Source of the DNA: CAWIJJ01 sp963836425
Lineage (GTDB): Bacteria; Acidobacteriota; Terriglobia; Bryobacterales; Bryobacteraceae
Reading direction: 5' to 3'
DNA length: 64,000 bases
Assembly: GCA_963836425.1 (NCBI GenBank)
Contig: CAWIJJ010000006.1
Coordinates: forward strand, 496,001 to 560,000
Part shown: one piece after another, positions 49,979 through 58,430 of the stretch
Layout: every line of letters begins with the position of its first letter
Position numbering within the stretch: the stretch's first letter is position 1
Made by a program: the position numbers and the translations under genes
Notes under the pieces: generated by a model
Told to the model about the DNA's origin: nothing
Seen by the model: the letters and a program-made list of their open reading frames with translations, nothing else
Databases searched by the model: none

Positions 49979-51049
49979 TCACGGCCGGGCGTTGAGGTAG
50001 GCAACAAGTTTGGCGCGTTTGTGGATGCGGGCTACATCGAGCGGCGTGCAGCCGGCGCGGTCGCGAAGGGCGAGGTCGGCGCCGGCGCGGACCACGGCCT
50101 CGAACAGGCGGAGATTGCCGCGGGATGCAGCCTGATGGGCGGCAGTGGAGCCTTCACTGTCGCGGATATTGGGACTGGCGCCGTGGTCGAGCAGCCAGAA
50201 GGTATGCGGAAAGCGGCCCCAGCGGATGAGGTCGTTGAGGAGTGGCTTGCCGTTGGCGGTGGCGCGGTCGGGCTGGCCGCCATGCGCCAGGGCACGTTCG
50301 GCGAGGCCGAACTGGCCGCCCCAAACGGCGTGAGAGAGCGCGGAATGGGGGTCGGCGCCCCGGTCGAGGAGGAGTTCGAAAATCTCATCGCGGCCGGCGC
50401 CGGCGGCGAAGTAGGCGGCATCCACTTCATGTCCCCAGGAGCGGGCACAGGCGTTGGGGTCGGCGCCGGCATCGAGCAGCAGACGGGCCGCGGCGAGGCA
50501 GCCGGGGCCGGCCATGCGCGAGCCGGCGGCACAGTGCAGCGCGGTGAGGATGCCGTGGTCGCGGTCGAGCGCGGCGGACGGATTGAGGGCGAGCGCTCGC
50601 TTCACCGCGCCGGCATCGCCCAGGGCAGCGGAAGCAAAAACGTTGATCTGGGCGCCGGCGCCACGAAGCCGTTCGACATATTCGGGGCGGCCCCAGAAGG
50701 CGGCGATGACGATGGCGCGGGCGGAAGGCCAGGCGGCGGGCAGTTCCGGGTCAGCGCCGTGATCGAGCAGCCAGTCGAGGCAGGCAAGGCGTTCGGCAGA
50801 GGGCGCGGTGCGGTTACCCGGACCGTGCGGATCGGACTGGATGAGCGTGTGGAGCGGGCGGTAATTCCGCCATGCCGCGTTGAGGTCCGCCCCGCCGGCG
50901 TTGAGGATTTCGATCGCCGGAAGCCAGGCCAGGCCCGCGGCTTCGACGATGGCGCTGGGATGGCGGGCATGCTCGGGATTGGCGGACGCGGCAGCGCGAA
51001 CGCCGGCCAGTTTCCGGGAGCGAATAGCGAGAACCACTGAATTAGGCAT
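49979..51049 (-). CDS. Ankyrin-repeat protein
   Basis: A 356-residue protein made almost entirely of ankyrin-like repeats: ACLDWLLDHGADPELPAAW, AARLLLDAGADPNACARSW, EIFELLLDRGADPHSALSH, TFWLLDHGASPNIRDSEGSTAAHQAA, LFEAVVRAGADLALRDRAGCTPLDVA. No signal peptide or enzyme domain, so probably a cytoplasmic binding protein. Upstream of and close to the permease; a functional link is not evident. Confidence 0.9.
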   Translation of the reverse strand: MPNSVVLAIRSRKLAGVRAAASANPEHARHPSAIVEAAGLAWLPAIEILNAGGADLNAAWRNYRPLHTLIQSDPHGPGNRTAPSAERLACLDWLLDHGADPELPAAWPSARAIVIAAFWGRPEYVERLRGAGAQINVFASAALGDAGAVKRALALNPSAALDRDHGILTALHCAAGSRMAGPGCLAAARLLLDAGADPNACARSWGHEVDAAYFAAGAGRDEIFELLLDRGADPHSALSHAVWGGQFGLAERALAHGGQPDRATANGKPLLNDLIRWGRFPHTFWLLDHGASPNIRDSEGSTAAHQAASRGNLRLFEAVVRAGADLALRDRAGCTPLDVARIHKRAKLVAYLNARP

Positions 51050-51149
51050 GTGTTGACAGCGGCGCTTCTGTTAAGCCGGGGTAAAACTGCGAGGATACCA
51101 TTGCGGATCGCGTCACACGGAGGTACACTCGGGCCGAAGGAGACCGGCG

Positions 51150-51419
51150 ATGCTTGCGGCACAAACGATCTCGGTGTACCTGAACAACGCATTAAGGCCC
51201 ACGCCCCGGCAGGCGGAACTGGAATGCGAGAACGCGCTGCCGGAGGTGATTCGCGAGATGCCCGACATCGTGTCGGGCAAGTTTGTCGCCCTGGAGCCCG
51301 TGGAGGCCCAGGAGATGGCCACGGCCTGGAAGAAGGTCATGATACTCAATCGGACGGAAGTGCTTTATACGTTCACGTTCGATGCGGAAACGGGCAAATT
51401 CTCCGCGCGGAAGAGATAG
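51150..51419 (+). CDS. Conserved-looking small protein
   Basis: An 89-residue protein from ATG 51150, preceded by AAGGAGA at 51138-51144. Sequence features: RPTPRQAELECENALPEVIRE, VSGKFVALEPVEAQEMATAWKK, VLYTFTFDAETGKFSAR. Charged and single-domain, without membrane helix or known motif. I do not recognise a family. Confidence 0.65.
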   Translation: MLAAQTISVYLNNALRPTPRQAELECENALPEVIREMPDIVSGKFVALEPVEAQEMATAWKKVMILNRTEVLYTFTFDAETGKFSARKR

Positions 51420-51444
51420 AAACACAACATCCCGCCGGCATGCG

Positions 51445-52125
51445 ATGGCTACAAAGGTCCATCGCGTGCCTTTGAAAGCCGGGATGCGTTGGTCAATTGT
51501 CCTTCTCCTGGTTCCGGGGCTCGCCGCCCAAACGGCCGACCGTGCGGTTTCAGCCCCGCCGGGCAATCCGGGGCTGGCGGTGCGCCTGCTCGAGCCGTTT
51601 GCGCCTTCACAACCGGCGCCGCAAACCGGACGCGAAAAGTTCCACGACTACGTCATGAGCACGGTGGGGGTGACGCCGCTGCTCGGCGAAGCGATCAACG
51701 CCGGCATCAGCTTCGGCCTGGACCACCCGGTGGAATGGGGCCAGAGCTGGAGCGGCTACGGAAAGCGGCTGGGAAACAATCTTGCCTACAACTCGATCCG
51801 CACCACAGTGACCTATCCAGCGGCGCTGCTGCTGCACGAGGACAACCGGTATTTCGGCTCAGGGAAAGAAAGGATCGCGGACCGCATCGGTTTTGCGGTG
51901 ACCAGTCCATTTCGGACGCGGCGGCCGAGCGGACGCTATTCGTTTTCGTTCTCCACCGCGGCGGGAATTGTGACGGCCAACGTTGCCACCAATGCCTGGG
52001 CTCCGCCGAGCTGGCGGGGACCGGGAAACATGGCCAAGAATATCGGCCTCTCCTACGCGGGCATCTCCGGGCTGAACCTGTTTCGCGAGTTTGTGCCGGA
52101 CCTGATCCGGCTGTTCCGGAGATAG
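51445..52125 (+). CDS. Secreted or outer-membrane-associated protein of unknown function
   Basis: A 226-residue protein. The hydrophobic segment MRWSIVLLLVPGLAAQT (ATG 51484, in frame) is a signal peptide; ATG 51445 would lengthen its basic n-region. The mature part has GREKFHDYVMSTVGVTPLLGEA, YPAALLLHEDNRYFGSGKERI and a C-terminal half rich in aromatic and small residues (YSFSFSTAAGIVTANVATNAW). The LHEDNRYF block recurs in acidobacterial exported proteins of unknown role. No partner identified. Confidence 0.7.
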   Translation: MATKVHRVPLKAGMRWSIVLLLVPGLAAQTADRAVSAPPGNPGLAVRLLEPFAPSQPAPQTGREKFHDYVMSTVGVTPLLGEAINAGISFGLDHPVEWGQSWSGYGKRLGNNLAYNSIRTTVTYPAALLLHEDNRYFGSGKERIADRIGFAVTSPFRTRRPSGRYSFSFSTAAGIVTANVATNAWAPPSWRGPGNMAKNIGLSYAGISGLNLFREFVPDLIRLFRR

Positions 52126-52134
52126 CGCCGGGCG

Positions 52135-52986
52135 TCAAGCCGACAGAAGCTTGCGGGTCCAGGCGAGGTTGCGCTGCATGTCGGCCTCAACCGTCGAGCC
52201 GGGGTGCGTATCGGTTTCGAGGTTGGCGAACCCCCGGAAGCCGATGTCGCGGATAGCCGCCGCAATCTGCGGAAACGGCACTTTGCCCTCGCCCAGGTAA
52301 TTCGGGTTGTCCTTGAAATGGAACTGCCCGATGCGCTCCTTGCCGAGCCAGCGGATCTCTTTGACGACGTCGAATCCTTCCCTGGTCAGATTGCCGACGT
52401 CGTAATAGACAAGCACGTTGCGCGAGCGGGCACGCTCCATGATGCGCACGTTCTCCTCGGCCGTGATGGTGTCTTCGAGCGCGAGCAGGACGCCGGCCTT
52501 CTCGGCTTCGGGAGCGATGTCGCGGAGAGCGTCGCCCACATAATCCTGTTCGGCGCGTTCCTTAATCGCCCATTTGCCGAAAAAGGGCAGGAGGAAAACT
52601 CGAGTCTTGAGCGCTTTGGTGAGGCGGATGCCGTCGGTCACCCATTTCACCGCGAGCTTGTCGCTCTTGAGGCCGTTATCGTGCAGCTTATCGACGCAGG
52701 TGGCGTTGATCGGGATCTTGTGTTCGGCGGAGAGCCGCAGGTAGCGGGCGATGACTTCGGGATCGTCCACAGGCATCTTGTCGTTGACGATGGCGCGGCC
52801 GAAGGAGATCTGAACACCATCGAAGCCGAGGCGGGCGGCGAGCGGCACGGCTTCGGGCTTGGCGCCGAGCTTCAAATTCCAATCGGTTACGCCGACCGAG
52901 AGGCCGGGGACCGCGGCGCCCAGCAGACGGGCGCCGAGCGGGGCGGCGCCGGCGGCTTGAAAAAACGTTCTTCGAGTAAATGTCAT
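52135..52986 (-). CDS. Tat-exported sugar phosphate isomerase/epimerase-like TIM barrel
   Basis: A 283-residue protein of the xylose isomerase-like (AP endonuclease 2 superfamily) TIM barrel. The N-terminus MTFTRRTFFQAAGAAPLG is a twin-arginine signal, so it acts outside the cytoplasm. Barrel motifs: LGFDGVQISFGRA, VLLALEDTITAEENVRIM, LVYYDVGNL, IGQFHFKDNPNYLGEG, ending GFANLETDTHPGSTVEADM. The metal-binding E, D, H and E residues are in these segments. Such proteins often pair with Gfo/Idh oxidoreductases, as here, in sugar or sugar-acid turnover. Confidence 0.9.
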   Translation of the reverse strand: MTFTRRTFFQAAGAAPLGARLLGAAVPGLSVGVTDWNLKLGAKPEAVPLAARLGFDGVQISFGRAIVNDKMPVDDPEVIARYLRLSAEHKIPINATCVDKLHDNGLKSDKLAVKWVTDGIRLTKALKTRVFLLPFFGKWAIKERAEQDYVGDALRDIAPEAEKAGVLLALEDTITAEENVRIMERARSRNVLVYYDVGNLTREGFDVVKEIRWLGKERIGQFHFKDNPNYLGEGKVPFPQIAAAIRDIGFRGFANLETDTHPGSTVEADMQRNLAWTRKLLSA

Positions 52987-53007
52987 GAAAATCTCCGCTC
53001 GTCCAGC

Positions 53008-54219
53008 CTACCACCGCAGGGCAAGGCCGGGAGCCGACCACTTCTCGGTGGATTGCAGCATCTCGTCCCAGGTGACGGCGCCGCCGCGATAGGCGGCCAT
53101 CCGGCCCAGGATTCCCGTGAAGTTACTCTCCGCCGCCGTAGGGGCGTTGTTGAGCGGCCGGGAAGTGCGCACGCTCTCGATGAAGGCTTTGACGTTGGCG
53201 ATGCAGCCGGCGGTGAAGGTATCGTCTTTTTCGGCGCCGGTCCAATCCTTGCTCTTGTCCTCGGCGGCGATGCGGACCAGTCCGCCGTAGTGGGTGTCGG
53301 CCACACCGCCCAGGCCGAAGCAGCGCACGCAGAGGTCGGAGAATTTGCCGGTTAGCTGGTGGGAGCTGAACGTCGCGTGGGTTTCGTCCGGGTACCAGTA
53401 GGTGACGGCGAAATGGTCCCAGGCATCGCCCCAGTCACTGCGAGTGCCGGCCCAACTGGTGCGGCCTCCGGTGCCGGCGGCTTTGAGCGGGTGATTGCCC
53501 AAATACCAGTTAGCCATATCCAGGACGTGAATGTTCTGCTCCACAATGAAGTCGCCGCTGAGCACGCGGTCGCCGAGCCAGTTGACGACGCGCTTCTGGC
53601 CGGGATCCATGGCGGGAGTAGAGCGGTCGGTCCACGGGCGGTTGGCGTAGTAAAAGATCTGCGCCATGGCGATGCGGCCGATATCGCCGCGGCGCAGGCG
53701 TGTAACCAGCTCCTGAAAGACGGGGCGGGCGCGGCTCTGAAAATCGACGAAGAAGCTGAGGTTCTTTGTTTGCGCCTTCTGCCCGGCGGCCAGGAATGCC
53801 TTGGTATCCGGGACGTCCACGGCGACGGGCTTGGCGCAGTAGACGTGCCGGCCGGCATCGACCGCGGCGGCCGCCTGCATGGTGTGGAAGTAAGTCGGGG
53901 TCTCGATGATCACGGCGTCGAGCGGGGAAGCGGCGAGTTCGCGATAAGCGTCTGGGCCGTGATAGGCGCGGGACGATTCGACCTTGAGTTTGTCGCGGGT
54001 GGAGTCGAGATTCTTGCGGAACACGTCCGCCACGGCCACCACGCGGGCGCCGGTGTGCTCGGGGAAGAATGGCGCGATCCAGTTGCCGCGGCTGCCGCAG
54101 CCGATGAGCCCCACCTCCACGGTGGAGTTCGCCTGGTAGGTGAAAGCGGTTTGCGGTTTCACCAGCAGGGCGGTGCCCGCGGCCTGCAAAAAGCGGCGGC
54201 GGGGGGCGAGTGCGTTCAT
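53008..54219 (-). CDS. Tat-exported Gfo/Idh/MocA family oxidoreductase
   Basis: A 403-residue NAD(P)-dependent oxidoreductase. ATG 54219 is preceded by AAGGAGCGCCGC. LAPRRRFLQAAGTALL is a twin-arginine signal. The Rossmann fold begins VEVGLIGCGSRGNW; the conserved catalytic lysine is in VYCAKPVAVDVPD, and the C-terminal beta domain includes FIVEQNIHVLDMANWYLG. Substrate probably a sugar derivative. Encoded just upstream of the isomerase-like gene on the same strand. Confidence 0.92.
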   Translation of the reverse strand: MNALAPRRRFLQAAGTALLVKPQTAFTYQANSTVEVGLIGCGSRGNWIAPFFPEHTGARVVAVADVFRKNLDSTRDKLKVESSRAYHGPDAYRELAASPLDAVIIETPTYFHTMQAAAAVDAGRHVYCAKPVAVDVPDTKAFLAAGQKAQTKNLSFFVDFQSRARPVFQELVTRLRRGDIGRIAMAQIFYYANRPWTDRSTPAMDPGQKRVVNWLGDRVLSGDFIVEQNIHVLDMANWYLGNHPLKAAGTGGRTSWAGTRSDWGDAWDHFAVTYWYPDETHATFSSHQLTGKFSDLCVRCFGLGGVADTHYGGLVRIAAEDKSKDWTGAEKDDTFTAGCIANVKAFIESVRTSRPLNNAPTAAESNFTGILGRMAAYRGGAVTWDEMLQSTEKWSAPGLALRW

Positions 54220-54279
54220 GGCGGCGCTCCTTTTCCTGGCTGACTGTTTCGATTCAATCATACAGCGCAGGCCGGCTGT

Positions 54280-55572
54280 TTACGCGCTGGCCTTCCGGGT
54301 GTGCATGAGGAGGAACAGGACCGCGAAGCCTGCCAGCAGGCCGGCGGAGGCGCCCAGGCCCAACAGTTCGGGACGTGAGGAGTGGAGCAGCGCGGTGAGC
54401 GTCACATTGAGGGAAACCGCCACCGTCACCGCGATGACGGGCGGCCAGATTCGATTCAGGGCGAACAGGCAGCGGGAAGAGATTTCGATCAGGCTCCAGC
54501 CGAGCAGGGCGGGCGCGATGCCGAGAAAGACGGAACTGACCATCAGGGTCGATTCGGGTGTGAAGCTGCCGCGCTGGAACAACAGGGTGATCACAGGCTG
54601 TCGGAAGAATAATGCGATGCAGCAGATGACAATGGCAGCGCCCGCGGCCAGAGCGATGGTGCGATCCATCAGGTGGAAGGCGCGGCGAAGATCGCCCAGG
54701 CTGCGCAGGCGCGCGATTTCCGGCAGGAGCGAATTCGCCATGGGAATCACGAGAATGGCCAGCGGTACGCCGACGCCGCGCATGCAATAGTCCAGGGCGG
54801 CGGCCATGCCGGGTCCGGCGTGCGTGGCCCAGGCGCGGGTGAACGTGATGTTGAGGCCGAGGCCGGCGGCGTAAACCGCGAAAAAGGCGGGTTTGGCCAG
54901 CAGTTCGTGCCAGCCGGCGGGACACTGCGAGGCGCGCGCGTCCTCGAGACCCGAGCGGGCGGCGATGGAGACGATTGCGAGTTGGGCCCAGGCCCCGGCG
55001 GTGTAGCCGGCGGCGAAAGCGAAGACGCCCAGGTACCGCCACAACAGCAGGGCGGAGAAGATGGTGAAGAGATTGAGCGCCGCCTGGTAGAAGGCGGTGG
55101 GTCCGAAGCGCCGGTTGGTGTAGAGCAGGGCGCAGGAAACGGCGCCGGTTCCGGCGGCGATGGTGGAGAGGGAGAAGACGCGCAGGAGATTGACGGCGGT
55201 GGGGAAGAGTTCGGGATCGAGGCCGGGAGCGAGGGCGGCCATGAGCCAGGGCGCCAGGATCATGATGGCGGCGGAGAGGCCGGCGGACACCCAGAAATAG
55301 CCGAACATCAGCTTGCGGAACAGGGCGGCCCGGGAAGCGCCCGAAGCCGCTGTCAGCATGGGCACAAACGCAAACACGATGCTGTTGATGAGAATGGAAT
55401 TGAGCGTGTCCATCGGGCCCATGGCAACGGCGAGGGAGTCGGCGGTGCTGTGCGTGCCGAGGAAGTAGGCGGTGAGGGCGACGCGCGCGAAGCCGAGAAG
55501 ATTGCCGGTGAGGACCCCTGCCACCAGGGTCAGGCCGCCGCGCAGCAGCGGACTGGCGGAAGCGCGCTCCAT
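54280..55572 (-). CDS. MurJ/MviN-like lipid flippase family protein
   Basis: A 430-residue integral membrane protein of the MOP superfamily, with about 12-14 helices. ARVALTAYFLGTHSTADSLAVAM at the N-terminus and RAWATHAGPGMAAALDYCMRG, PMANSLLPEIARL resemble MurJ, which flips lipid II across the inner membrane. It is shorter than typical MurJ (~510), so a related polysaccharide-lipid exporter is possible. Start ATG 55572. Confidence 0.8.
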   Translation of the reverse strand: MERASASPLLRGGLTLVAGVLTGNLLGFARVALTAYFLGTHSTADSLAVAMGPMDTLNSILINSIVFAFVPMLTAASGASRAALFRKLMFGYFWVSAGLSAAIMILAPWLMAALAPGLDPELFPTAVNLLRVFSLSTIAAGTGAVSCALLYTNRRFGPTAFYQAALNLFTIFSALLLWRYLGVFAFAAGYTAGAWAQLAIVSIAARSGLEDARASQCPAGWHELLAKPAFFAVYAAGLGLNITFTRAWATHAGPGMAAALDYCMRGVGVPLAILVIPMANSLLPEIARLRSLGDLRRAFHLMDRTIALAAGAAIVICCIALFFRQPVITLLFQRGSFTPESTLMVSSVFLGIAPALLGWSLIEISSRCLFALNRIWPPVIAVTVAVSLNVTLTALLHSSRPELLGLGASAGLLAGFAVLFLLMHTRKASA

Positions 55573-55637
55573 CAGCGGCTCAGGTCGGGAGACCGGCGAT
55601 TGCGGGGGAACGTTCAGGAGGACCTCGACGGAAGAGG

Positions 55638-55663
55638 GCCGGCGCGCAAGGTCGCGCGCCGGC
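55638..55663 (-). terminator. GC-rich hairpin between tpx and the flippase gene
   Basis: GCCGGCGCGC (55638-55647) and GCGCGCCGGC (55654-55663) are perfect ten-base arms with a six-base loop, starting 12 bases after the tpx stop. There is no T tract, so it is either a Rho-assisted stop or an mRNA-stabilising hairpin. Confidence 0.5.
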
Positions 55664-55674
55664 GCCTGCTCGAA

Positions 55675-56202
55675 CTAGGCGTTGGCGTTGGCGGAGGCGG
55701 CACTACGCGCGGCGGCGAGGGCCGTTTCGTAGTTGGGGAAATCGGCGACCTCCTTCACGTACTCGGCATGCCGGATCTTATTCTGCTGGTCGAGCACAAA
55801 AATTGCCCGGCTTTCGATGCGGAGTTCCTTGATGAGCGTGCCATAGCCGGAACCGAACGAAGCGTCCTTGTGGTCGGAAAGCATTTTGACCTTATCCACG
55901 CCGAAAGCGCCGCACCAGCGCTTTTGAGCGAACGGCAGGTCCATGCTGACGGTGAGGATATCGACGCCTTTCAGCCCGGCAGCCTCTTCGTTGAAGCGCT
56001 TGGTCTGGGCATCGCAGACCGGGGTATCGAGCGAAGGCACCACACTGATGATGCGGACGTTGTTGCCGGTGTCTTTCAACGTGACGGGTTTGAGCCCGTT
56101 ATCGACCAGGGAAAAATCGGGGGCCTCGTCGCCCGTTTTCAACTCGGGTCCGACCAGGGTCAGGGGATTGCCTCTGAGAGTCGTTGCTCCTGCTCTTTCC
56201 AT
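55675..56202 (-). CDS. tpx: Thiol peroxidase
   Basis: A 175-residue atypical 2-Cys peroxiredoxin that reduces hydroperoxides using thioredoxin. PSLDTPVCDAQTKRF carries the peroxidatic cysteine; the resolving cysteine is in FAQKRWCGAFGVD. TLRGNPLTLVGPELKTGDEAPDFSL opens the fold. An AGGAGGAG run lies upstream of ATG 56202. Followed by a strong hairpin. Confidence 0.95.
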   Translation of the reverse strand: MERAGATTLRGNPLTLVGPELKTGDEAPDFSLVDNGLKPVTLKDTGNNVRIISVVPSLDTPVCDAQTKRFNEEAAGLKGVDILTVSMDLPFAQKRWCGAFGVDKVKMLSDHKDASFGSGYGTLIKELRIESRAIFVLDQQNKIRHAEYVKEVADFPNYETALAAARSAASANANA

Positions 56203-56235
56203 TTACTCCTCCTGTTCTGTTTTGGGGGTGAAGCC

Positions 56236-58344
56236 TCATTGTATCAACTTGGCCAGGGCGGCAGCCTCGGAAACGGGCAACTGGCAGGTGTAATCACGGC
56301 ATACGTACGCCGCGGCACGGCCATCGAGGGCCTCCATTCCGGTCACGGACGGGATGGTGGAGGCGAAGCGGGCGCGGGCCTCTTCGGAGTCGAGCAGCAG
56401 GACCGTGCGGGCGGGGTCGAACTTCGACCAGACGGTATCCAGCAGGGCGCGGGTATCGGGCGCGTCTTTCGCGCCCACGAGGATGATCTGGCGGGGATCG
56501 GCGGCGCGGGATTCGCACGCGGCCAGCATGTACGGCAGGGTGACGGGACCGGCGGCGAGGCGCGAGGCGAAGGCGGCCACGGTGCGTTCGGCGGCCCCCG
56601 CCAACTCCTCGCTGTTGGAAATTCGGGAGAGGCGGATCAGGTTCATGAGCATGACCGAATTGCCCGAGGGCTCCGCGCCGTCGTAGTCCTCCTTGGCGCG
56701 CAACACCAGCGACGGATCGTCCGGCGTGGTGCTGAAGAAACCGCCGTCGGAATCCTCGAACAGCTCGCGGGCCTTGGCGGTGAGCCGTTGCGCCAGATCG
56801 AGGTGGGCCACGTCGAACTGCGTTTCGTAGAGGTCGAGCAGGGCCTGGATGAACATGGCGTAATCGTCGAGAAAGCCGGGGATGGCGGCATCTCCCTGGC
56901 GGAAGCGGCGCAGCAGGACGCCGGTGCGGGGGTGATAGAGCCGGTCGATCAGGAACGCGGCGGCGCGCCGCGCGGCTTCGGCGTAGCGCGGCTCGCCGAG
57001 GACGGCGCCGCCCAGGGCAAGGGCGGAGATCATGAGGCCGTTCCAGGATGTGAGGATCTTGTCGTCCAGGTGAGGACGCACGCGCTCGGCGCGCGCGTTG
57101 AGCAAGGCCAGTGTAGCCTGTTCCAGGCCGGCGCGGACCTCCTCTTCGGAACGGTTGAACTGCTGCGCCGTCTCCTCGATAGTGGCCGCCTCGTAGAGGA
57201 TGTTGCGATTGGTGAACTCGTGGTGCGGATCGTTGGCGACGTTGGTGTTCTCGGCCACGCCGTAGCGATAGCAGAACCAATCCGCGAGCGGATGGCCGAG
57301 GCGGGCGCGGATATCTTCGGACTGCCACACGTAAAATGCGCCCTCGCCTTTGATCTCCGGCTCGTCGGCGTCGATGACGCTGTCGGCATCTTCGGCGGAG
57401 TAGAAGCCGCCTTCGGGTCCGGTCATGTCGCGCAGAACGTATTCGAAGATGCGGCGCGCGGTGGCGGCGTACTGATTGTCGCCGGTGATCTGAAAGGCTT
57501 CGAGGTACGAGGTGGCGAGCTGGCCCTGGTCGTACAGCATCTTTTCGAAGTGCGGCACGAACCAGCGCTCGTCCACCGAGTAACGATGGAAGCCGCCGCC
57601 GAGCTGATCGTGCATTCCGCCCTTGGCCATTTCGCGCAGCGTCAGCAGCACCATATCGAGCGCCTCGCGGTTGCCGGTGCGCAGGTGATAGCGAAGCAGG
57701 AATTCGAACACCGCGGGCCGCGGGAACTTGGGGGCGGGGCCGAAGCCGCCCATCTGCGAATCGAAGGTACGGCGGAACACGTTGAAGCCGCTGTCAAGGA
57801 TGGAATTGTCCACGATGGAGGCGGGGCCGGGCTGAACGGCGGCGTGCGCGGCGAGCTGAGCGACGACCTCGCGGGCGGACTCCTCGATCTTGTCCCGTTC
57901 GGTCTGCCAGGCGCTGGTGATCTGCGTGAGAACGGACGCGAAGCCGGGATGGCCGTAGCGGTTTTCGGGTGGGAAGTAAGTTCCCCCGAAGAAGGGTTGA
58001 AGATCCGGCGTGAGCCACACGGACATGGGCCAGCCGCCGCCGCCCGTGGTGGCCTGGACGAATGTCATGTAGATGCGGTCCACATCGGGGCGCTCTTCGC
58101 GGTCCACCTTCACCGGAACGTAATCGCGATTGAGCAGGCCCGCGATCTGGTCGTTTTCGAACGACTCGCGCTCCATAACGTGGCACCAGTGGCAAGTGGA
58201 ATAGCCGATGGAAAGGAAGATGGGGCGATTCTCGGCGCGCGCTTTCTCGAACGCTTCGGCGCCCCAGGGGTACCAGTCAACCGGATTGTGGGCGTGCTGG
58301 AGAAGGTAGGGGCTTTTTTCGTTCGCCAGGCGATTGGTGTGCAT
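56236..58344 (-). CDS. YyaL-type thioredoxin-domain protein (DUF255)
   Basis: A 702-residue protein. ATG 58344 (MHTNRLANEKSPYLLQHAHN) matches the usual start of the family; an open extension upstream is not conserved. The N-terminal DUF255 thioredoxin-like domain has YSTCHWCHVMERESFEN and KVDREERPDVDRIYM. The remaining ~500 residues form an (alpha/alpha)6-barrel-like region (GGFGPAPKFPRPAVFEFLL, GGFHRYSVDERWFVPHFEKMLYDQ) similar to N-acylglucosamine epimerases. Family members occur across bacteria and in mammals (SPATA20), with no settled reaction. Divergent from fumC. Confidence 0.93.
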   Translation of the reverse strand: MHTNRLANEKSPYLLQHAHNPVDWYPWGAEAFEKARAENRPIFLSIGYSTCHWCHVMERESFENDQIAGLLNRDYVPVKVDREERPDVDRIYMTFVQATTGGGGWPMSVWLTPDLQPFFGGTYFPPENRYGHPGFASVLTQITSAWQTERDKIEESAREVVAQLAAHAAVQPGPASIVDNSILDSGFNVFRRTFDSQMGGFGPAPKFPRPAVFEFLLRYHLRTGNREALDMVLLTLREMAKGGMHDQLGGGFHRYSVDERWFVPHFEKMLYDQGQLATSYLEAFQITGDNQYAATARRIFEYVLRDMTGPEGGFYSAEDADSVIDADEPEIKGEGAFYVWQSEDIRARLGHPLADWFCYRYGVAENTNVANDPHHEFTNRNILYEAATIEETAQQFNRSEEEVRAGLEQATLALLNARAERVRPHLDDKILTSWNGLMISALALGGAVLGEPRYAEAARRAAAFLIDRLYHPRTGVLLRRFRQGDAAIPGFLDDYAMFIQALLDLYETQFDVAHLDLAQRLTAKARELFEDSDGGFFSTTPDDPSLVLRAKEDYDGAEPSGNSVMLMNLIRLSRISNSEELAGAAERTVAAFASRLAAGPVTLPYMLAACESRAADPRQIILVGAKDAPDTRALLDTVWSKFDPARTVLLLDSEEARARFASTIPSVTGMEALDGRAAAYVCRDYTCQLPVSEAAALAKLIQ

Positions 58345-58430
58345 TCCGATTGGATGATGACACGGGGCCGGAGTTTCGTGCGGGTGTTTCTTCACCTTTC
58401 CGGAACGCGGCAAATGCCCAGAATAGAAGG

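Noticed and set aside
48656..51040. A 794-codon open frame on the plus strand
   Set aside because: It lies opposite the permease and ankyrin genes, which have clear motifs; it has repeat-like low-complexity composition.
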